From positions 310,001 through 374,000 of the forward strand of contig CP031970.1 of assembly GCA_022354845.1 (NCBI GenBank): a stretch of DNA of 64,000 bases. The letters are read 5' to 3'. Of this stretch, positions 32,982 to 41,881 are shown in pieces. The DNA is from Streptococcus suis (lineage in GTDB: Bacteria; Bacillota; Bacilli; Lactobacillales; Streptococcaceae). The notes below the pieces were generated by a model. The model made no database searches. It saw only the letters and a program-made list of their open reading frames with translations, and was not told the DNA's origin. The first letter of the stretch is position 1. Every line of letters starts with the position of its first letter. Position numbers and translations under genes: made by a program.

Positions 32982-32983
32982 AA

Positions 32984-34885
32984 TTAAACCTCCTGCTTTC
33001 TAAAGCTTCTAGGTTTTATCTGAGCGAGTTGTTCCTTGATGGCGGACTCTTTTTCAAGATAGGTTTTAAATTGGCTCTGAGGCCTATTCTGTCTGTTTAG
33101 ACGCTGTGCTTGAAGCCTTTCTTTAGACTTCTGATTATAAGCAGATTGTCTCAATTGAGAGACTCTCTCTCGTTTAATTTGAATCGCTTGACCTAACTCA
33201 TCTGAACGGTTTTTAGCTTCACTTGCTTTCACTTTATCACGATTATCGCCTGTTGAAATGGACTTGGCATAGTAGATACCATGCTCTGCATTTTTAAGGC
33301 CTTTTTTGACATTTAGGACTGCACTTGAAACTTGTTCAGATCGGTGAGCTTGATTCGCTTTTTCTTCTTTAAACGTAACTGCATAGCTTTCCCCTAAGGA
33401 CTCAGCACGTCTAGCTTTAGAATGCGCTAGAGAGTCTGAAATGGCTTTAGATGAGGATTGATACGCAGTACCAGCAACTTGTCTTGATTTCGTTTTGATT
33501 GCTTGTTTAGCAAGTGTCGTAGAACCGGCTAGAACACTGCCTGCAACTGCTAATTTGGCCTGAGAGTTCTTCTGAACTCTGCCTAAAGTATTCTCTTGTA
33601 TCTTTCGTCCAGCCTGATCAACACGCTGAGTGAAACGATTTGAGATATGGCGAATACGATCTGCTGTTAAAATAGAAAGGAAGTAATTCCGCTTTTTCCA
33701 AAGGATAACCAAGACAATAGCTTTTAAAACATAACCAACAATCATATTGTCAAAGCCAATAGCTGTTGTGATAGCTGTAAGGACACTATTGAAGTAAAGA
33801 GCAATGGTTGCAATAAATGTCATTAATCCACTTAGGACGATTGTTCCTCCAAGCTTTTTAATGATATTGAAGAGAATCTTTTCAAAGGTTGGAATCATTG
33901 AAAAGATTAAGGTAAATGGTGTAAAGACTAATAGTATCAGAATAGCGATATTCAGAATAAATTGCATAATCGCAAAGAAAACTAAGATAAGTCCCATTAG
34001 TAAAGCCTCTAAAACCGCTACAAAGGCGTATGAGAACATAGCACCCCAATTGGATTTTAACATGTTATTCTTAGGTTCTTTTTCACTGCCTGCAATCTCA
34101 GAAATTTTAGTTTCTTCAGATCCATCACTGACTTTATAATCATCATCGCCATCGTTATATGCGACTAAGCTTTTAAGTTGCTCTTCGGACAATTTAAACT
34201 TTCCGTCAGTTCCTGAAGTATCTGAATTCATGTAGGTATAGGGTACCCAAATAGCAGACTTTGAGTATTCAGTTAGTGCACCATCTGTATTAGGTGCATC
34301 TATGGCTGTCCCATTTAAACTTTTAGTAACTGTAGATGATAAGTTTGTCGTGATAGAAGCTGTATTCGTGTAAAAGCGAGAAACAACATAAGATCCATCA
34401 CTATATTTTGAAAAGAAGAGTATACCACAAGTAAAGACCAATAAGAGTCGAATCAACGTTCTAAAGAAAGAACCGTGTTTAACAAAATAAACATAGGATA
34501 AATATAGTGCCATACTTGCACCAATAAACGGTAACATCGCTCCTTGTAAACTTGAAAAAATAGAAGCCGTTGCTGTGATGATATCTGATACATAAGTTGC
34601 AAAAAGTTCAGCAGAGTAAACCAATTTTTCATAGATAGACGAAAAGATGGTGAAGAAGAATTTAGCTAGCCAAAAGACTGATTGGACCAGTTTGTTAATA
34701 AGATATAGCATTGTTGTGTCTAAACCGAACCAAGAATCTTTGAACCAAACTTTACTAGTAATTTGTGACAGATTCTCTTTGACATACTGGTAATCAATTT
34801 CAGAAGCAAATACACTTATTCCTGTAACAAGCGAGGTTAAGATAGTCGATAGAAAAATAATAGGTTTTATTCTTTTTGGATTCAT
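32984..34885 (-). CDS. VirB6/TrsL-like conjugation membrane protein (CD3337/EF1877 type)
   Basis: This 633-aa polytopic protein has a signal-like N-terminus (FLSTILTSLVTGISVFASE), about eight further hydrophobic helices (residues about 60-130, 145-165, 285-410) and a long, basic, Gln/Arg-rich cytoplasmic tail (residues 430-633). This layout matches the large mobilome membrane protein of Gram-positive ICEs that forms the core of the conjugation channel. Confidence 0.85.
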   Translation of the reverse strand: MNPKRIKPIIFLSTILTSLVTGISVFASEIDYQYVKENLSQITSKVWFKDSWFGLDTTMLYLINKLVQSVFWLAKFFFTIFSSIYEKLVYSAELFATYVSDIITATASIFSSLQGAMLPFIGASMALYLSYVYFVKHGSFFRTLIRLLLVFTCGILFFSKYSDGSYVVSRFYTNTASITTNLSSTVTKSLNGTAIDAPNTDGALTEYSKSAIWVPYTYMNSDTSGTDGKFKLSEEQLKSLVAYNDGDDDYKVSDGSEETKISEIAGSEKEPKNNMLKSNWGAMFSYAFVAVLEALLMGLILVFFAIMQFILNIAILILLVFTPFTLIFSMIPTFEKILFNIIKKLGGTIVLSGLMTFIATIALYFNSVLTAITTAIGFDNMIVGYVLKAIVLVILWKKRNYFLSILTADRIRHISNRFTQRVDQAGRKIQENTLGRVQKNSQAKLAVAGSVLAGSTTLAKQAIKTKSRQVAGTAYQSSSKAISDSLAHSKARRAESLGESYAVTFKEEKANQAHRSEQVSSAVLNVKKGLKNAEHGIYYAKSISTGDNRDKVKASEAKNRSDELGQAIQIKRERVSQLRQSAYNQKSKERLQAQRLNRQNRPQSQFKTYLEKESAIKEQLAQIKPRSFRKQEV

Positions 34886-34912
34886 TGTACTCCTTTCTAG
34901 TTAAAATAAAAA

Positions 34913-34931
34913 GCACCTTGTATGAAGGTGC
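34913..34931 (-). terminator. Hairpin between VirB6-like and the 99-aa gene
   Basis: GCACCTT-GTATG-AAGGTGC with an A-rich left flank acts as a weak terminator or processing site on the minus strand. Confidence 0.5.
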
Positions 34932-34942
34932 AAATAAGTTAG

Positions 34943-35242
34943 TTATCCATATAATTCAATTTTAGTAGGCTCTATGAAATCTTCATAAAATGATTTAATA
35001 GATGTTGAAACATACTCAACTGACGCTAGAGGTGTTTGTTCTAATAAAAGAGTGTGGGAAGACATCGACTCGATTACCTCAAAAGCAACATCAAACTCTT
35101 TTTGTTCACAAATTTTCAGGAAATCTGCTACAAATTTCTTTAATTCAGAAGGGATCTCACCCTTGAAAACATTCTTAGAAATACGAATTTCTAGGTTGTA
35201 GAGTTCATCTTGAAGATTATCTAGCAATTCTTGTGTGTCCAT
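34943..35242 (-). CDS. Conserved small ICE protein of unknown function
   Basis: This 99-aa acidic protein is probably helical (DTQELLDNLQDELYNLEIR), with no motif I recognise. It sits between virB4 and the virB6-like gene in the conjugation operon. AAAGGAGT precedes the ATG on the minus strand. Confidence 0.7.
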   Translation of the reverse strand: MDTQELLDNLQDELYNLEIRISKNVFKGEIPSELKKFVADFLKICEQKEFDVAFEVIESMSSHTLLLEQTPLASVEYVSTSIKSFYEDFIEPTKIELYG

Positions 35243-35295
35243 AAAGGTAAACTCCTTTTATATTCAGTATTAGATGATTGTAGTCAATCATAAAT

Positions 35296-37161
35296 TTAAA
35301 TAGCCTTCAACTTTGTTTCGACAGTATCAAAGAGTTGGGTGATTTCAGGGAACATGCCATCAACCGTAATTCGTTCTTTTCGACCAAAGGTATCTAGAAA
35401 AATACATTGAGCCATGGTCATATTGCCTAGCCATTCAGATGTTGTAGTGTTTTTCGGTATCTTTAGATACTCTAACACTGCATCAATTTCAGTGTCCTCT
35501 AAGAAAGCAAAGACAGAACCAAAACCAGTACCATCTTCTTCACTAGATAAGTCATGGACGGATTGGGTGATAAATACTAGGAAGTTGTTTTCAGATCGGC
35601 CAACACGTTTCATCCGTTTTAGAATTTGTTTTCCAACTGTAGTTGAATTGAAAAACCATGCTTCATCGAAAAACTCAATCGTTTCAACTGTTCGATCTTG
35701 CTTTCCAAATTTGGTACAGTAATACCCTAAAGCGTACATAATTGTTAGGCTTTTCTTATCATCAGGCGTTAGGTCAATATTGGATTTATCATTAGGTAGG
35801 TTAAGGCCATTGATTTCTAAGATTGTAATTTTTGAATTAACTGAAATAGCCTCATTTTGACCATTTGAGAATCCAAGCGCTAGAATAGATTGATTGACTG
35901 CTGTTAAGAGGAAATCCCCAGCCTCTTGAATAGATTTGTCATCATGTTTCATTAGGTCCTTAAAGACATGAATCATGCCAACCTTTTCGCCACGTTCCCG
36001 TTTGGCAAGGTATTTATCCAAACTCTTTAAATAAGCATTTCGGATTCGTAAGCTATTGTCTTTGCCTAGAAGGGTATCGATCATAGAGTCTGCTAGGTCA
36101 CGAGCCTCTTGACCTTTTAGAAAGACAATTGGATCTAAGACACCGTGGTTCTTTTCATAGCGAGCATCCAAAGTAATAAAGTTAATTGATTTGATGTAAT
36201 TCTGAAGTTCTTCAAAATCGCCTGATTCCTCATGTTCTTTTAGAACTTTTTCATATTGTTTCCGCATTTCTGCTTTGGGATCAATGTAGAGGATTTTCGT
36301 TTTTAGAAATGAATGATAGGTGAATAGTAATTTGGTCAAGAAGGACTTTCCTGTACCTGTTTCACCGATGATGGCTACATGTGGGTTATTTGTAGACTTA
36401 TCTTTGACTCCTAATTTATTGGCTTGAAGAAGGTTTGTAAAGACAGGTATTGAAGATGCTTCAATAGCTTTTTTGTAATCTCCTTGCCAGGAATCGATTT
36501 GGTTGTCGATACGCCCAATAGAAAACCCAATATCTGTACCTACCTTCTTTGTCATAAAGAAAAGATTTTCGCAAAAAGCTTCCAAGGACATCGCCTGGAG
36601 GAAGTTTCTATCTTCACTGGATAAAGTTTCAGTCATTCGATTCTTATAAAACAGATAGACTTGATCTGCATTTGCCCGAACAACTTCAACAGAAAGTTGG
36701 TTTAAAGTCGCATAGAGAAGGTCGTATTTGGCTCTCAACTCATCTAAAGTAGAAGCAGTGATTGTTAGAGTGTGTAAATAAGTTACTAATGGTTCGTTCT
36801 TATCAAATTTTCCTTGTAGGTCTTCTAAGAGGAATTTACTCTTAATGACAGATCCTTTTTGAACGTCCTCAACTTCCTCTGCTTCTGAGATAGTGTTTTT
36901 TAGTCGTTGTCTTGCACGCTTTGCCTTTCCTAACAGTGAGAAGACGCCTTTAGGTAAAGAGAATTGAATTTTAAAATCCGACTCAACCGGAAAGCGAAGT
37001 GCTTGTAACTCTTCTTGAAGGTGTAAGTAAGACATATTCTCAGGCAGACTGTTGATTGGCAAAAAAGCGACATAAGAACTTTCTCCTAGGTTGTTTAACT
37101 TGAGGATATTGATATGTTCAAACTCAATGTTGGTCTCATCAAGATTTTCTATAGAGTTAGT
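35296..37161 (-). CDS. virB4: VirB4-like conjugation ATPase, 5'-truncated by IS1216
   Basis: The C-terminal 620 or so residues of a VirB4/TraE ATPase carry Walker A VAIIGETGTGKSFLTKL, Walker B TIEFFDEAWFF and the conserved ITQSVHDLSS. The frame continues upstream of the apparent TTG start through NLDETNIEFEHINILKLNN to the IS1216 border at 37162. The native N-terminus is therefore missing and any internal start would give a shortened, probably inactive, protein. The conjugation operon beyond this point is absent from the window. Confidence 0.9.
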   Translation of the reverse strand, partial: TNSIENLDETNIEFEHINILKLNNLGESSYVAFLPINSLPENMSYLHLQEELQALRFPVESDFKIQFSLPKGVFSLLGKAKRARQRLKNTISEAEEVEDVQKGSVIKSKFLLEDLQGKFDKNEPLVTYLHTLTITASTLDELRAKYDLLYATLNQLSVEVVRANADQVYLFYKNRMTETLSSEDRNFLQAMSLEAFCENLFFMTKKVGTDIGFSIGRIDNQIDSWQGDYKKAIEASSIPVFTNLLQANKLGVKDKSTNNPHVAIIGETGTGKSFLTKLLFTYHSFLKTKILYIDPKAEMRKQYEKVLKEHEESGDFEELQNYIKSINFITLDARYEKNHGVLDPIVFLKGQEARDLADSMIDTLLGKDNSLRIRNAYLKSLDKYLAKRERGEKVGMIHVFKDLMKHDDKSIQEAGDFLLTAVNQSILALGFSNGQNEAISVNSKITILEINGLNLPNDKSNIDLTPDDKKSLTIMYALGYYCTKFGKQDRTVETIEFFDEAWFFNSTTVGKQILKRMKRVGRSENNFLVFITQSVHDLSSEEDGTGFGSVFAFLEDTEIDAVLEYLKIPKNTTTSEWLGNMTMAQCIFLDTFGRKERITVDGMFPEITQLFDTVETKLKAI

Positions 37162-37970
37162 GGTTCTGTTGCAAAGTTTTAAATAAAGAATAAAATCCCT
37201 TACGGTATCTATGATTTAAGCTGGGATTCCCAATAATACCTTGATTTCAGTACATACCGAAAACCCGAAGAGAGTGCCTTCTTTTCGGGTTTTCTTATAT
37301 AATCCTCGAATGGCTTCCATGCCTTTAATCGTGGTAGAGGCAGTGCGTAAACTTCGATAGAATTTATTGCGTCTCTTTACTGGACGATGGTCTTGTTCAA
37401 TCAAATTATTCAGGTATTTAATGGTACGATGTTCTGTCCCTTGATAAAAGCCGTATTCTTTTAGTTTCTTAAAGGCACTTGTAATAGAGGGGGCTTTATC
37501 TGTGACTACAACCTTCGGTTCATCAAACTGCTTCACTAACCGCTTAAGAAAAGCATAGGCTGCTTGTGTGTCCCGTTTTTTACGTAACCAAATATCCAAG
37601 GTTAAACCATCTGCATCGATGGCTCGATACAAATAATGCCATTTTCCTTTAATTTTGATGTACGTTTCATCCATTTTCCATGAATAAAAGGATTTTTTAT
37701 TTTTCTTTTTCCAAATTTGATAGAATAGTTTGCCATATTCTTGCACCCAACGATAAATCGTCGTATGAGAAACGTTAATGCCACGATCATATAAGATTTC
37801 TTGAACTTCACGATAGCTAAGGTTATAACGAAGATAGTAGCCCACGGCTACAATAATCACATCCTGCTGAAATTGCTTTCCTTTAAAATGACTCATCGTC
37901 ATTCCTCCTGCTATCTTTTTCTATTATTCTACCTTATCTGATAGTAGATTTAAAACTTTGCAACAGAACC
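37162..37970 (-). mobile_element. IS1216, copy 1 (809 bp)
   Basis: It is bounded by perfect 18-bp inverted repeats GGTTCTGTTGCAAAGTTT and AAACTTTGCAACAGAACC. Flanking octamers (GAGTTAGT left, CATAATAG right) differ, so there is no target duplication. It truncates virB4 on the left and an XRE-type gene on the right. Confidence 0.96.
37216..37896 (-). CDS. tnp: IS6-family transposase (IS1216)
   Basis: This 226-aa DDE transposase has KMDETYIKIKG, VTDKAPSI and the KNNLIEQDHRP-like LNNLIEQDHRPVKRRN motif. The start is at the ATG 7 nt after AGGAGG. It differs from copy 3 at residue 2 (S for N) and in KLFYQIW for KLLYQIW, otherwise the proteins are almost the same. Confidence 0.95.
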   Translation of the reverse strand: MSHFKGKQFQQDVIIVAVGYYLRYNLSYREVQEILYDRGINVSHTTIYRWVQEYGKLFYQIWKKKNKKSFYSWKMDETYIKIKGKWHYLYRAIDADGLTLDIWLRKKRDTQAAYAFLKRLVKQFDEPKVVVTDKAPSITSAFKKLKEYGFYQGTEHRTIKYLNNLIEQDHRPVKRRNKFYRSLRTASTTIKGMEAIRGLYKKTRKEGTLFGFSVCTEIKVLLGIPA

Positions 37971-38099
37971 CATAATAGAGCGTGGCGTAAGGTCTACCAG
38001 TTGGGCAAGATATTCCTGTGTCCACCCTTTTGCTTCCCGAGCTTTTTTTATCGCTATACCTAACGGCTTAAAATCAAGTTTTCTTTCATCTTGGTACAT
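37971..38099 (-). pseudogene. XRE-type regulator, 3'-truncated by IS1216
   Basis: Forty-three codons remain, from ATG at 38099: MYQDERKLDFKPLG, then an HTH (AIKKAREAKGWTQEYLAQLVDLTPRSI). The reading stops at the IS1216 border. This N-terminus is typical of small XRE regulators on Clostridium/Enterococcus mobile elements, and it comes with the bacitracin segment. Confidence 0.8.
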
Positions 38100-38264
38100 T
38101 TTAATATAACCCTATATCATTGTACATTTCGGGTGATGATATTTGAACGAAGTATGATTTTATGTTTAGTAGTGTATAATTTCGTATTAGTGGAGAGAAA
38201 CTTGCTATTATTCGTCATTCCGTATATAATAATTATATACTCTTTGCGAAAGGAAGTTGATATT

Positions 38265-38462
38265 ATGGATTACATTTCTGTGAAAGCCGCTTCTGAAAAA
38301 TGGGGCATATCGGAAAGACGGATACAAAAATTATGTGAGGAAAATCGCATTGACGGAACTGAAAAATTTGGTCGTGCATGGATGATACCAAAAGATGCAG
38401 AAAAACCCGTTGATGGACGTATGAAAACAAGGAACAAACAGGAGGAGAATCATGGAATTTAA
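38265..38462 (+). CDS. Small helix-turn-helix DNA-binding protein upstream of bcrR
   Basis: This 65-aa protein, YISVKAASEKWGISERRIQKLC..., has a MerR/excisionase-like helix-turn-helix and a Lys/Glu-rich tail. AAGGAAG precedes the ATG at 38265. Its stop overlaps the bcrR start by 11 nt, so it is coupled to bcrR. Its role in bacitracin control is not known to me. Confidence 0.75.
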   Translation: MDYISVKAASEKWGISERRIQKLCEENRIDGTEKFGRAWMIPKDAEKPVDGRMKTRNKQEENHGI

Positions 38463-39066
38463 TGAAAAGCTACAACAGCTTAGGACTGGAAAGAACTTAA
38501 CGCAGGAACAACTTGCGGAGCAATTATATGTATCAAGAACAGCCATTTCAAAATGGGAAAGCGGCAAGGGTTACCCTAACATTGAGTCGCTCAAGTGTAT
38601 TTCTAAATTCTTTTCTGTGACCATAGATGAACTACTATCGGGCGAAGAACTGATTACACTTGCCGAAACTGAAAATCGTTCCAACTTGAAAAAGATTTAC
38701 AACTATATTTATGGAATATTGGATATGATGGCAGTTGCGTTTATATTTCTTCCGTTATATGGAAACTCTGTTGGCGGTTATGTTTATGCGGTCAATCTAC
38801 TATCATTTACAGCCACCACACCATTCAATCTTGCAGTCTACTGGAGTGCTTTTGCCGCCTTGATTGTAATAGGGATTGCTAAAATAATACTTACCCATTT
38901 AGATAAAGAAACATGGGGCGGCATTGCTACAAAATGCTCCCTTGGACTCACTGCTTTGGCTATCTGTTTCTTAGCAGCAGCAAGAGAACCATATATAACA
39001 GCACTTATGTTTCTGCTGTTTGTCGCAAAAATAGTTGTTTGGATTAAGCAGAACGGAACAAAGTAA
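38452..39066 (+). CDS. bcrR: BcrR, membrane-bound one-component bacitracin sensor/activator
   Basis: This 204-aa protein has an XRE HTH (LRTGKNLTQEQLAEQLYVSRTAISKWESGKG) at residues 8-40, a linker, then four hydrophobic helices (about 85-105, 120-140, 155-175, 180-198). This is the architecture and length of Enterococcus BcrR, which senses bacitracin at the membrane and activates bcrABD directly. GGAGGAGAATC precedes the ATG. Two BcrR-type operators follow the gene. Confidence 0.93.
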   Translation: MEFNEKLQQLRTGKNLTQEQLAEQLYVSRTAISKWESGKGYPNIESLKCISKFFSVTIDELLSGEELITLAETENRSNLKKIYNYIYGILDMMAVAFIFLPLYGNSVGGYVYAVNLLSFTATTPFNLAVYWSAFAALIVIGIAKIILTHLDKETWGGIATKCSLGLTALAICFLAAAREPYITALMFLLFVAKIVVWIKQNGTK

Positions 39067-39084
39067 AAACGATATAAATCCCTT

Positions 39085-39122
39085 GAAATAGGCTCTGACA
39101 CGATAAGTGTCGGGGCTTTTTT
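39085..39122 (+). terminator. bcrR terminator overlapping operator 1
   Basis: The stem AGGCTCTGACAC/GTGTCGGGGCTT (with G-T pairs) around GATAA is followed by a T run. The upper stem is the GACA-N7-TGTC palindrome. Confidence 0.7.
39097..39111. promoter_or_regulatory. BcrR operator 1
   Basis: GACACGATAAGTGTC is an exact GACA-N7-TGTC inverted repeat, the form reported for BcrR binding upstream of bcrA. Confidence 0.75.
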
Positions 39123-39129
39123 TCATGTT

Positions 39130-39144
39130 GACATGATAGATGTA
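39130..39144. promoter_or_regulatory. BcrR operator 2
   Basis: GACATGATAGATGTA matches GACA-N7-TGTC with one mismatch, centred 33 bp downstream of operator 1 and about 30 bp upstream of the -35. Confidence 0.7.
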
Positions 39145-39165
39145 GGCGATGTGACGGTAGGTTTC

Positions 39166-39194
39166 TTGGCTTTTGATATAGCTCCTGTGATAAT
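39166..39194 (+). promoter_or_regulatory. bcrABD promoter
   Basis: TTGGCT and GATAAT are separated by 17 bp, a weak promoter that suits an activator-dependent operon. bcrA starts 55 bp downstream. Confidence 0.55.
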
Positions 39195-39248
39195 AAAATT
39201 GTGGTCAGTGAAAACAAGAACAGCAACCAACGGAAAGGAAAATCAAAT

Positions 39249-40166
39249 ATGGATTATATCATTGAAACAGAAAATCTTACGAAGCGATACGGAACAGCCA
39301 CCGTTGTCGATAAGGTCAATCTTCATGTGCCAACGGGCAAAATTTATGGTTTGCTCGGCAGAAACGGAGCAGGCAAAACCACAGCAATGAAAATGATGTT
39401 GCAGCTTGCTCTCCCAACGGATGGAACGGTACGCTTGTTTGGCACAAACTATAAGGAAAATATCCATACCCTTTATAGCAAAGTAGGCTCTATTATCGAA
39501 ACACCGGGATTTTACAGTAATTTAACAGGGTATGAGAATTTGCAAATTCTCGCTAAACTGCGAGGGGGAGTATCTAAAAGTGGAGTAGAAAAAGCTCTTG
39601 AAGTTGTGGGGCTGCATAAAGAGAAAAGAAAAGTCTTTTCCGATTATTCCCTCGGAATGAAGCAACGGCTTGGTATTGCCGCCGCCATTATGCACGAGCC
39701 GGAGCTTTTAATACTTGACGAACCGATTAACGGACTTGACCCCATTGGAATAGTTGAAATACGCTCATTTTTATCTGAACTTAGTCACAATCATGGCATT
39801 ACCATTTTTATTTCAAGCCATGTTTTAAGCGAGATTGAACAGATAGCAGATATTATCGGCGTTATGCACGAGGGGCATTTAGTAGAGGAAGTGAATATAT
39901 CCGAGCTTCACAAAAGGAATCGAAAATACATTCAATTTGATTTATCTGACAGTGAGATAGCTGGAAAGATTTTAGAAAGCCACTACCACATGACGGATTT
40001 TACAGTGCAGGACGGTACGGTGAGAATTTATGACTTTAGCCAAAGTGTTGGAGAAATCAATCGAGAATTTGCACGAAATGGACTGCTCGTGACAAGGATA
40101 GATGATAGTGAGGAAAACTTAGAGGACTACTTTTCTAAACTGATTGGAGGTGGCGGTATTGCTTAA
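39249..40166 (+). CDS. bcrA: BcrA, ABC-transporter ATPase for bacitracin resistance
   Basis: This protein of about 305 aa has Walker [16 protein letters not shown]-loop, signature [15 protein letters not shown], Walker [14 protein letters not shown] and a switch His in [10 protein letters not shown]. It pairs with the BcrB permease to remove bacitracin from its lipid target. The ATG at 39249 follows AAAGGAAAATCAAAT; an earlier in-frame GTG lacks such a site. The GC content is higher than in the streptococcal flanks. Confidence 0.93.
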   Translation: MDYIIETENLTKRYGTATVVDKVNLHVPTGKIYGLLGRNGAGKTTAMKMMLQLALPTDGTVRLFGTNYKENIHTLYSKVGSIIETPGFYSNLTGYENLQILAKLRGGVSKSGVEKALEVVGLHKEKRKVFSDYSLGMKQRLGIAAAIMHEPELLILDEPINGLDPIGIVEIRSFLSELSHNHGITIFISSHVLSEIEQIADIIGVMHEGHLVEEVNISELHKRNRKYIQFDLSDSEIAGKILESHYHMTDFTVQDGTVRIYDFSQSVGEINREFARNGLLVTRIDDSEENLEDYFSKLIGGGGIA

Positions 40167-40908
40167 TCTTATTTCTTGTGAATTATTAAAACTAAAGCGT
40201 TCAAAAATGGTGCTAATTAGTGTGGCAGGGGTATTATCTACCCCACTTTTGATGTTAATAGAAGCCTTGCAAACACATTTTGATAAGCCGGAGATTATCT
40301 TTACCTTGTCTGACATATACAGCGACAGTGTACTGTATATCATGCTGCTGGTAAACATTATGATATATGTGGCAATTGCAGCTTACTTGTTTAGCAGAGA
40401 GTACACAGAAAGCACACTCAAAACCATATTGCCCATACCCATTTCAAGGACAAAACTATTAATTGGAAAATTTTGCACCCTGCTTCTTTGGATTGTTATG
40501 CTCACCCTTGTAACATGGGCAGGTATATTTATCGCTTGTGGGCTATATCACGCTGTCTTTACATTGGAGGGATATAGCTTACTAGTGGCAATAGTATGGC
40601 TCCCCAAGTTTTTGTTTGGCAGTATCCTGATGTTTTTAACAGTTTCTCCTTTTGTGTTTGTTGCTATGAAAACAAAAGGATTTGTCGCCCCGATGATTGG
40701 CTCTGCCGTGATTGTCATGGGAAGTGCCGCACTTTCAAATCAAGAATGGGGAGCGTTGTATCCGTGGACAGCCACCTATTTCTTGGTGCAGGGTAAACTT
40801 CAGAGTACCGGCTATCCTACACTGCTGTCTGTATCTATTATTATTCTTGTATCAGCAGTTGGTTTTCTTATGACCTTTCATCATTTTAAAAAGGAGGATT
40901 TGAAATAA
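40159..40908 (+). CDS. bcrB: BcrB, ABC-2 type permease
   Basis: This protein of about 249 aa has six hydrophobic segments and the family start [17 protein letters not shown]. The TTG at 40159 is favoured because GGAGGT lies 8 nt upstream; an earlier TTG at 40144 overlaps that site. It overlaps bcrA by 8 nt and ends on the first base of the bcrD ATG, so the three genes are translationally coupled. Confidence 0.9.
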   Translation: MLNLISCELLKLKRSKMVLISVAGVLSTPLLMLIEALQTHFDKPEIIFTLSDIYSDSVLYIMLLVNIMIYVAIAAYLFSREYTESTLKTILPIPISRTKLLIGKFCTLLLWIVMLTLVTWAGIFIACGLYHAVFTLEGYSLLVAIVWLPKFLFGSILMFLTVSPFVFVAMKTKGFVAPMIGSAVIVMGSAALSNQEWGALYPWTATYFLVQGKLQSTGYPTLLSVSIIILVSAVGFLMTFHHFKKEDLK

Positions 40909-41738
40909 TGGTACTTGATTTTATAGAAATTTTAAAAGTTATTTTTCTTGGAATTGTTGAGGGTATTACTGAGTGGCTACCTATCAGCAGCACAGGACAT
41001 ATGATTCTTGCGGACAAATTTATCACACTTAATATGAGCGAAGCATTTAAAGAAATGTTTTTTGTTGTTATTCAACTTGGAGCTATACTCGCAGTGGTTG
41101 TAATGTTTTGGAACAAGATGTTTCCATTTCAGCTAAAGGATAAATCGCAGCCACTTGTTAAAAAGGATACTTTCTCGTTGTGGTTCAAGGTTGCAGTGGC
41201 TTGTATACCGTCAGGTATTATGGGGATTTTATTTGATGATTATTTGGATGCTTACCTCCAAACCCCCATTGTGATTTCAATCATGTTAATCTTTTATGGT
41301 TTGTTATTCATTCTCATAGAAAATTGGAATAAAAAGCGTACTCCTACTACTATGGCACTTTCTGACATCAGCTATAAAACAGCAATCTTGATAGGGGCAT
41401 TTCAAGTGTTATCACTTATACCCGGCACATCACGGTCGGGAGCAACGATTATAGGTGCTTTACTCATAGGAGTTTCACGAGTGGCAGCAGCAGAGTTTAC
41501 TTTTTTCCTCGCAGTACCTACTATGCTTGGAGCAAGTGCTTTTAAGCTGTTAAAATTCGGGTTTGATTTTACAAGTGCAGAACTGCTCGCTCTTGTTCTC
41601 GGTATGGCTGTGGCATTTGCGGTATCTGTCTTAGTAATTAAATTCCTAATGAACTTTATCAAAAAACATGATTTTAAGGTGTTTGGTTGGTATCGAATTG
41701 TGCTTGGTATACTTGTTGTACTTATAACAGTAATGTGA
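40908..41738 (+). CDS. bcrD: BcrD, undecaprenyl-diphosphate phosphatase
   Basis: This 276-aa UppP/BacA-family enzyme has signature [14 protein letters not shown] near the N-terminus and [12 protein letters not shown] in the C-terminal half, with about eight hydrophobic helices. It recycles undecaprenyl pyrophosphate, the target of bacitracin, and so adds target recycling to BcrAB efflux. Confidence 0.94.
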   Translation: MVLDFIEILKVIFLGIVEGITEWLPISSTGHMILADKFITLNMSEAFKEMFFVVIQLGAILAVVVMFWNKMFPFQLKDKSQPLVKKDTFSLWFKVAVACIPSGIMGILFDDYLDAYLQTPIVISIMLIFYGLLFILIENWNKKRTPTTMALSDISYKTAILIGAFQVLSLIPGTSRSGATIIGALLIGVSRVAAAEFTFFLAVPTMLGASAFKLLKFGFDFTSAELLALVLGMAVAFAVSVLVIKFLMNFIKKHDFKVFGWYRIVLGILVVLITVM

Positions 41739-41767
41739 TAGAAAAACAATTCCATAAGCAATAATCT

Positions 41768-41860
41768 GCCGCACGACGGCAAAAGAAAAAAGCCGTCGTA
41801 CAGCAGACATATTTTCACGCCTATGAAACGGTGGCTTTGATTTTCAGAGCCGCCGTTTCT
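41768..41860 (+). terminator. Two consecutive hairpins after bcrD
   Basis: GACGGC-(11 nt)-GCCGTC sits inside longer GCCGCACGACGGC/GCCGTCGTACAGC arms at 41768-41805. A second hairpin, GAAACGGTGGCT/AGCCGCCGTTTC at 41825-41859, is followed by TCTTT. They end the bacitracin operon just before IS1216. Confidence 0.7.
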
Positions 41861-41881
41861 TTGCGTTTACACAAACCAATG

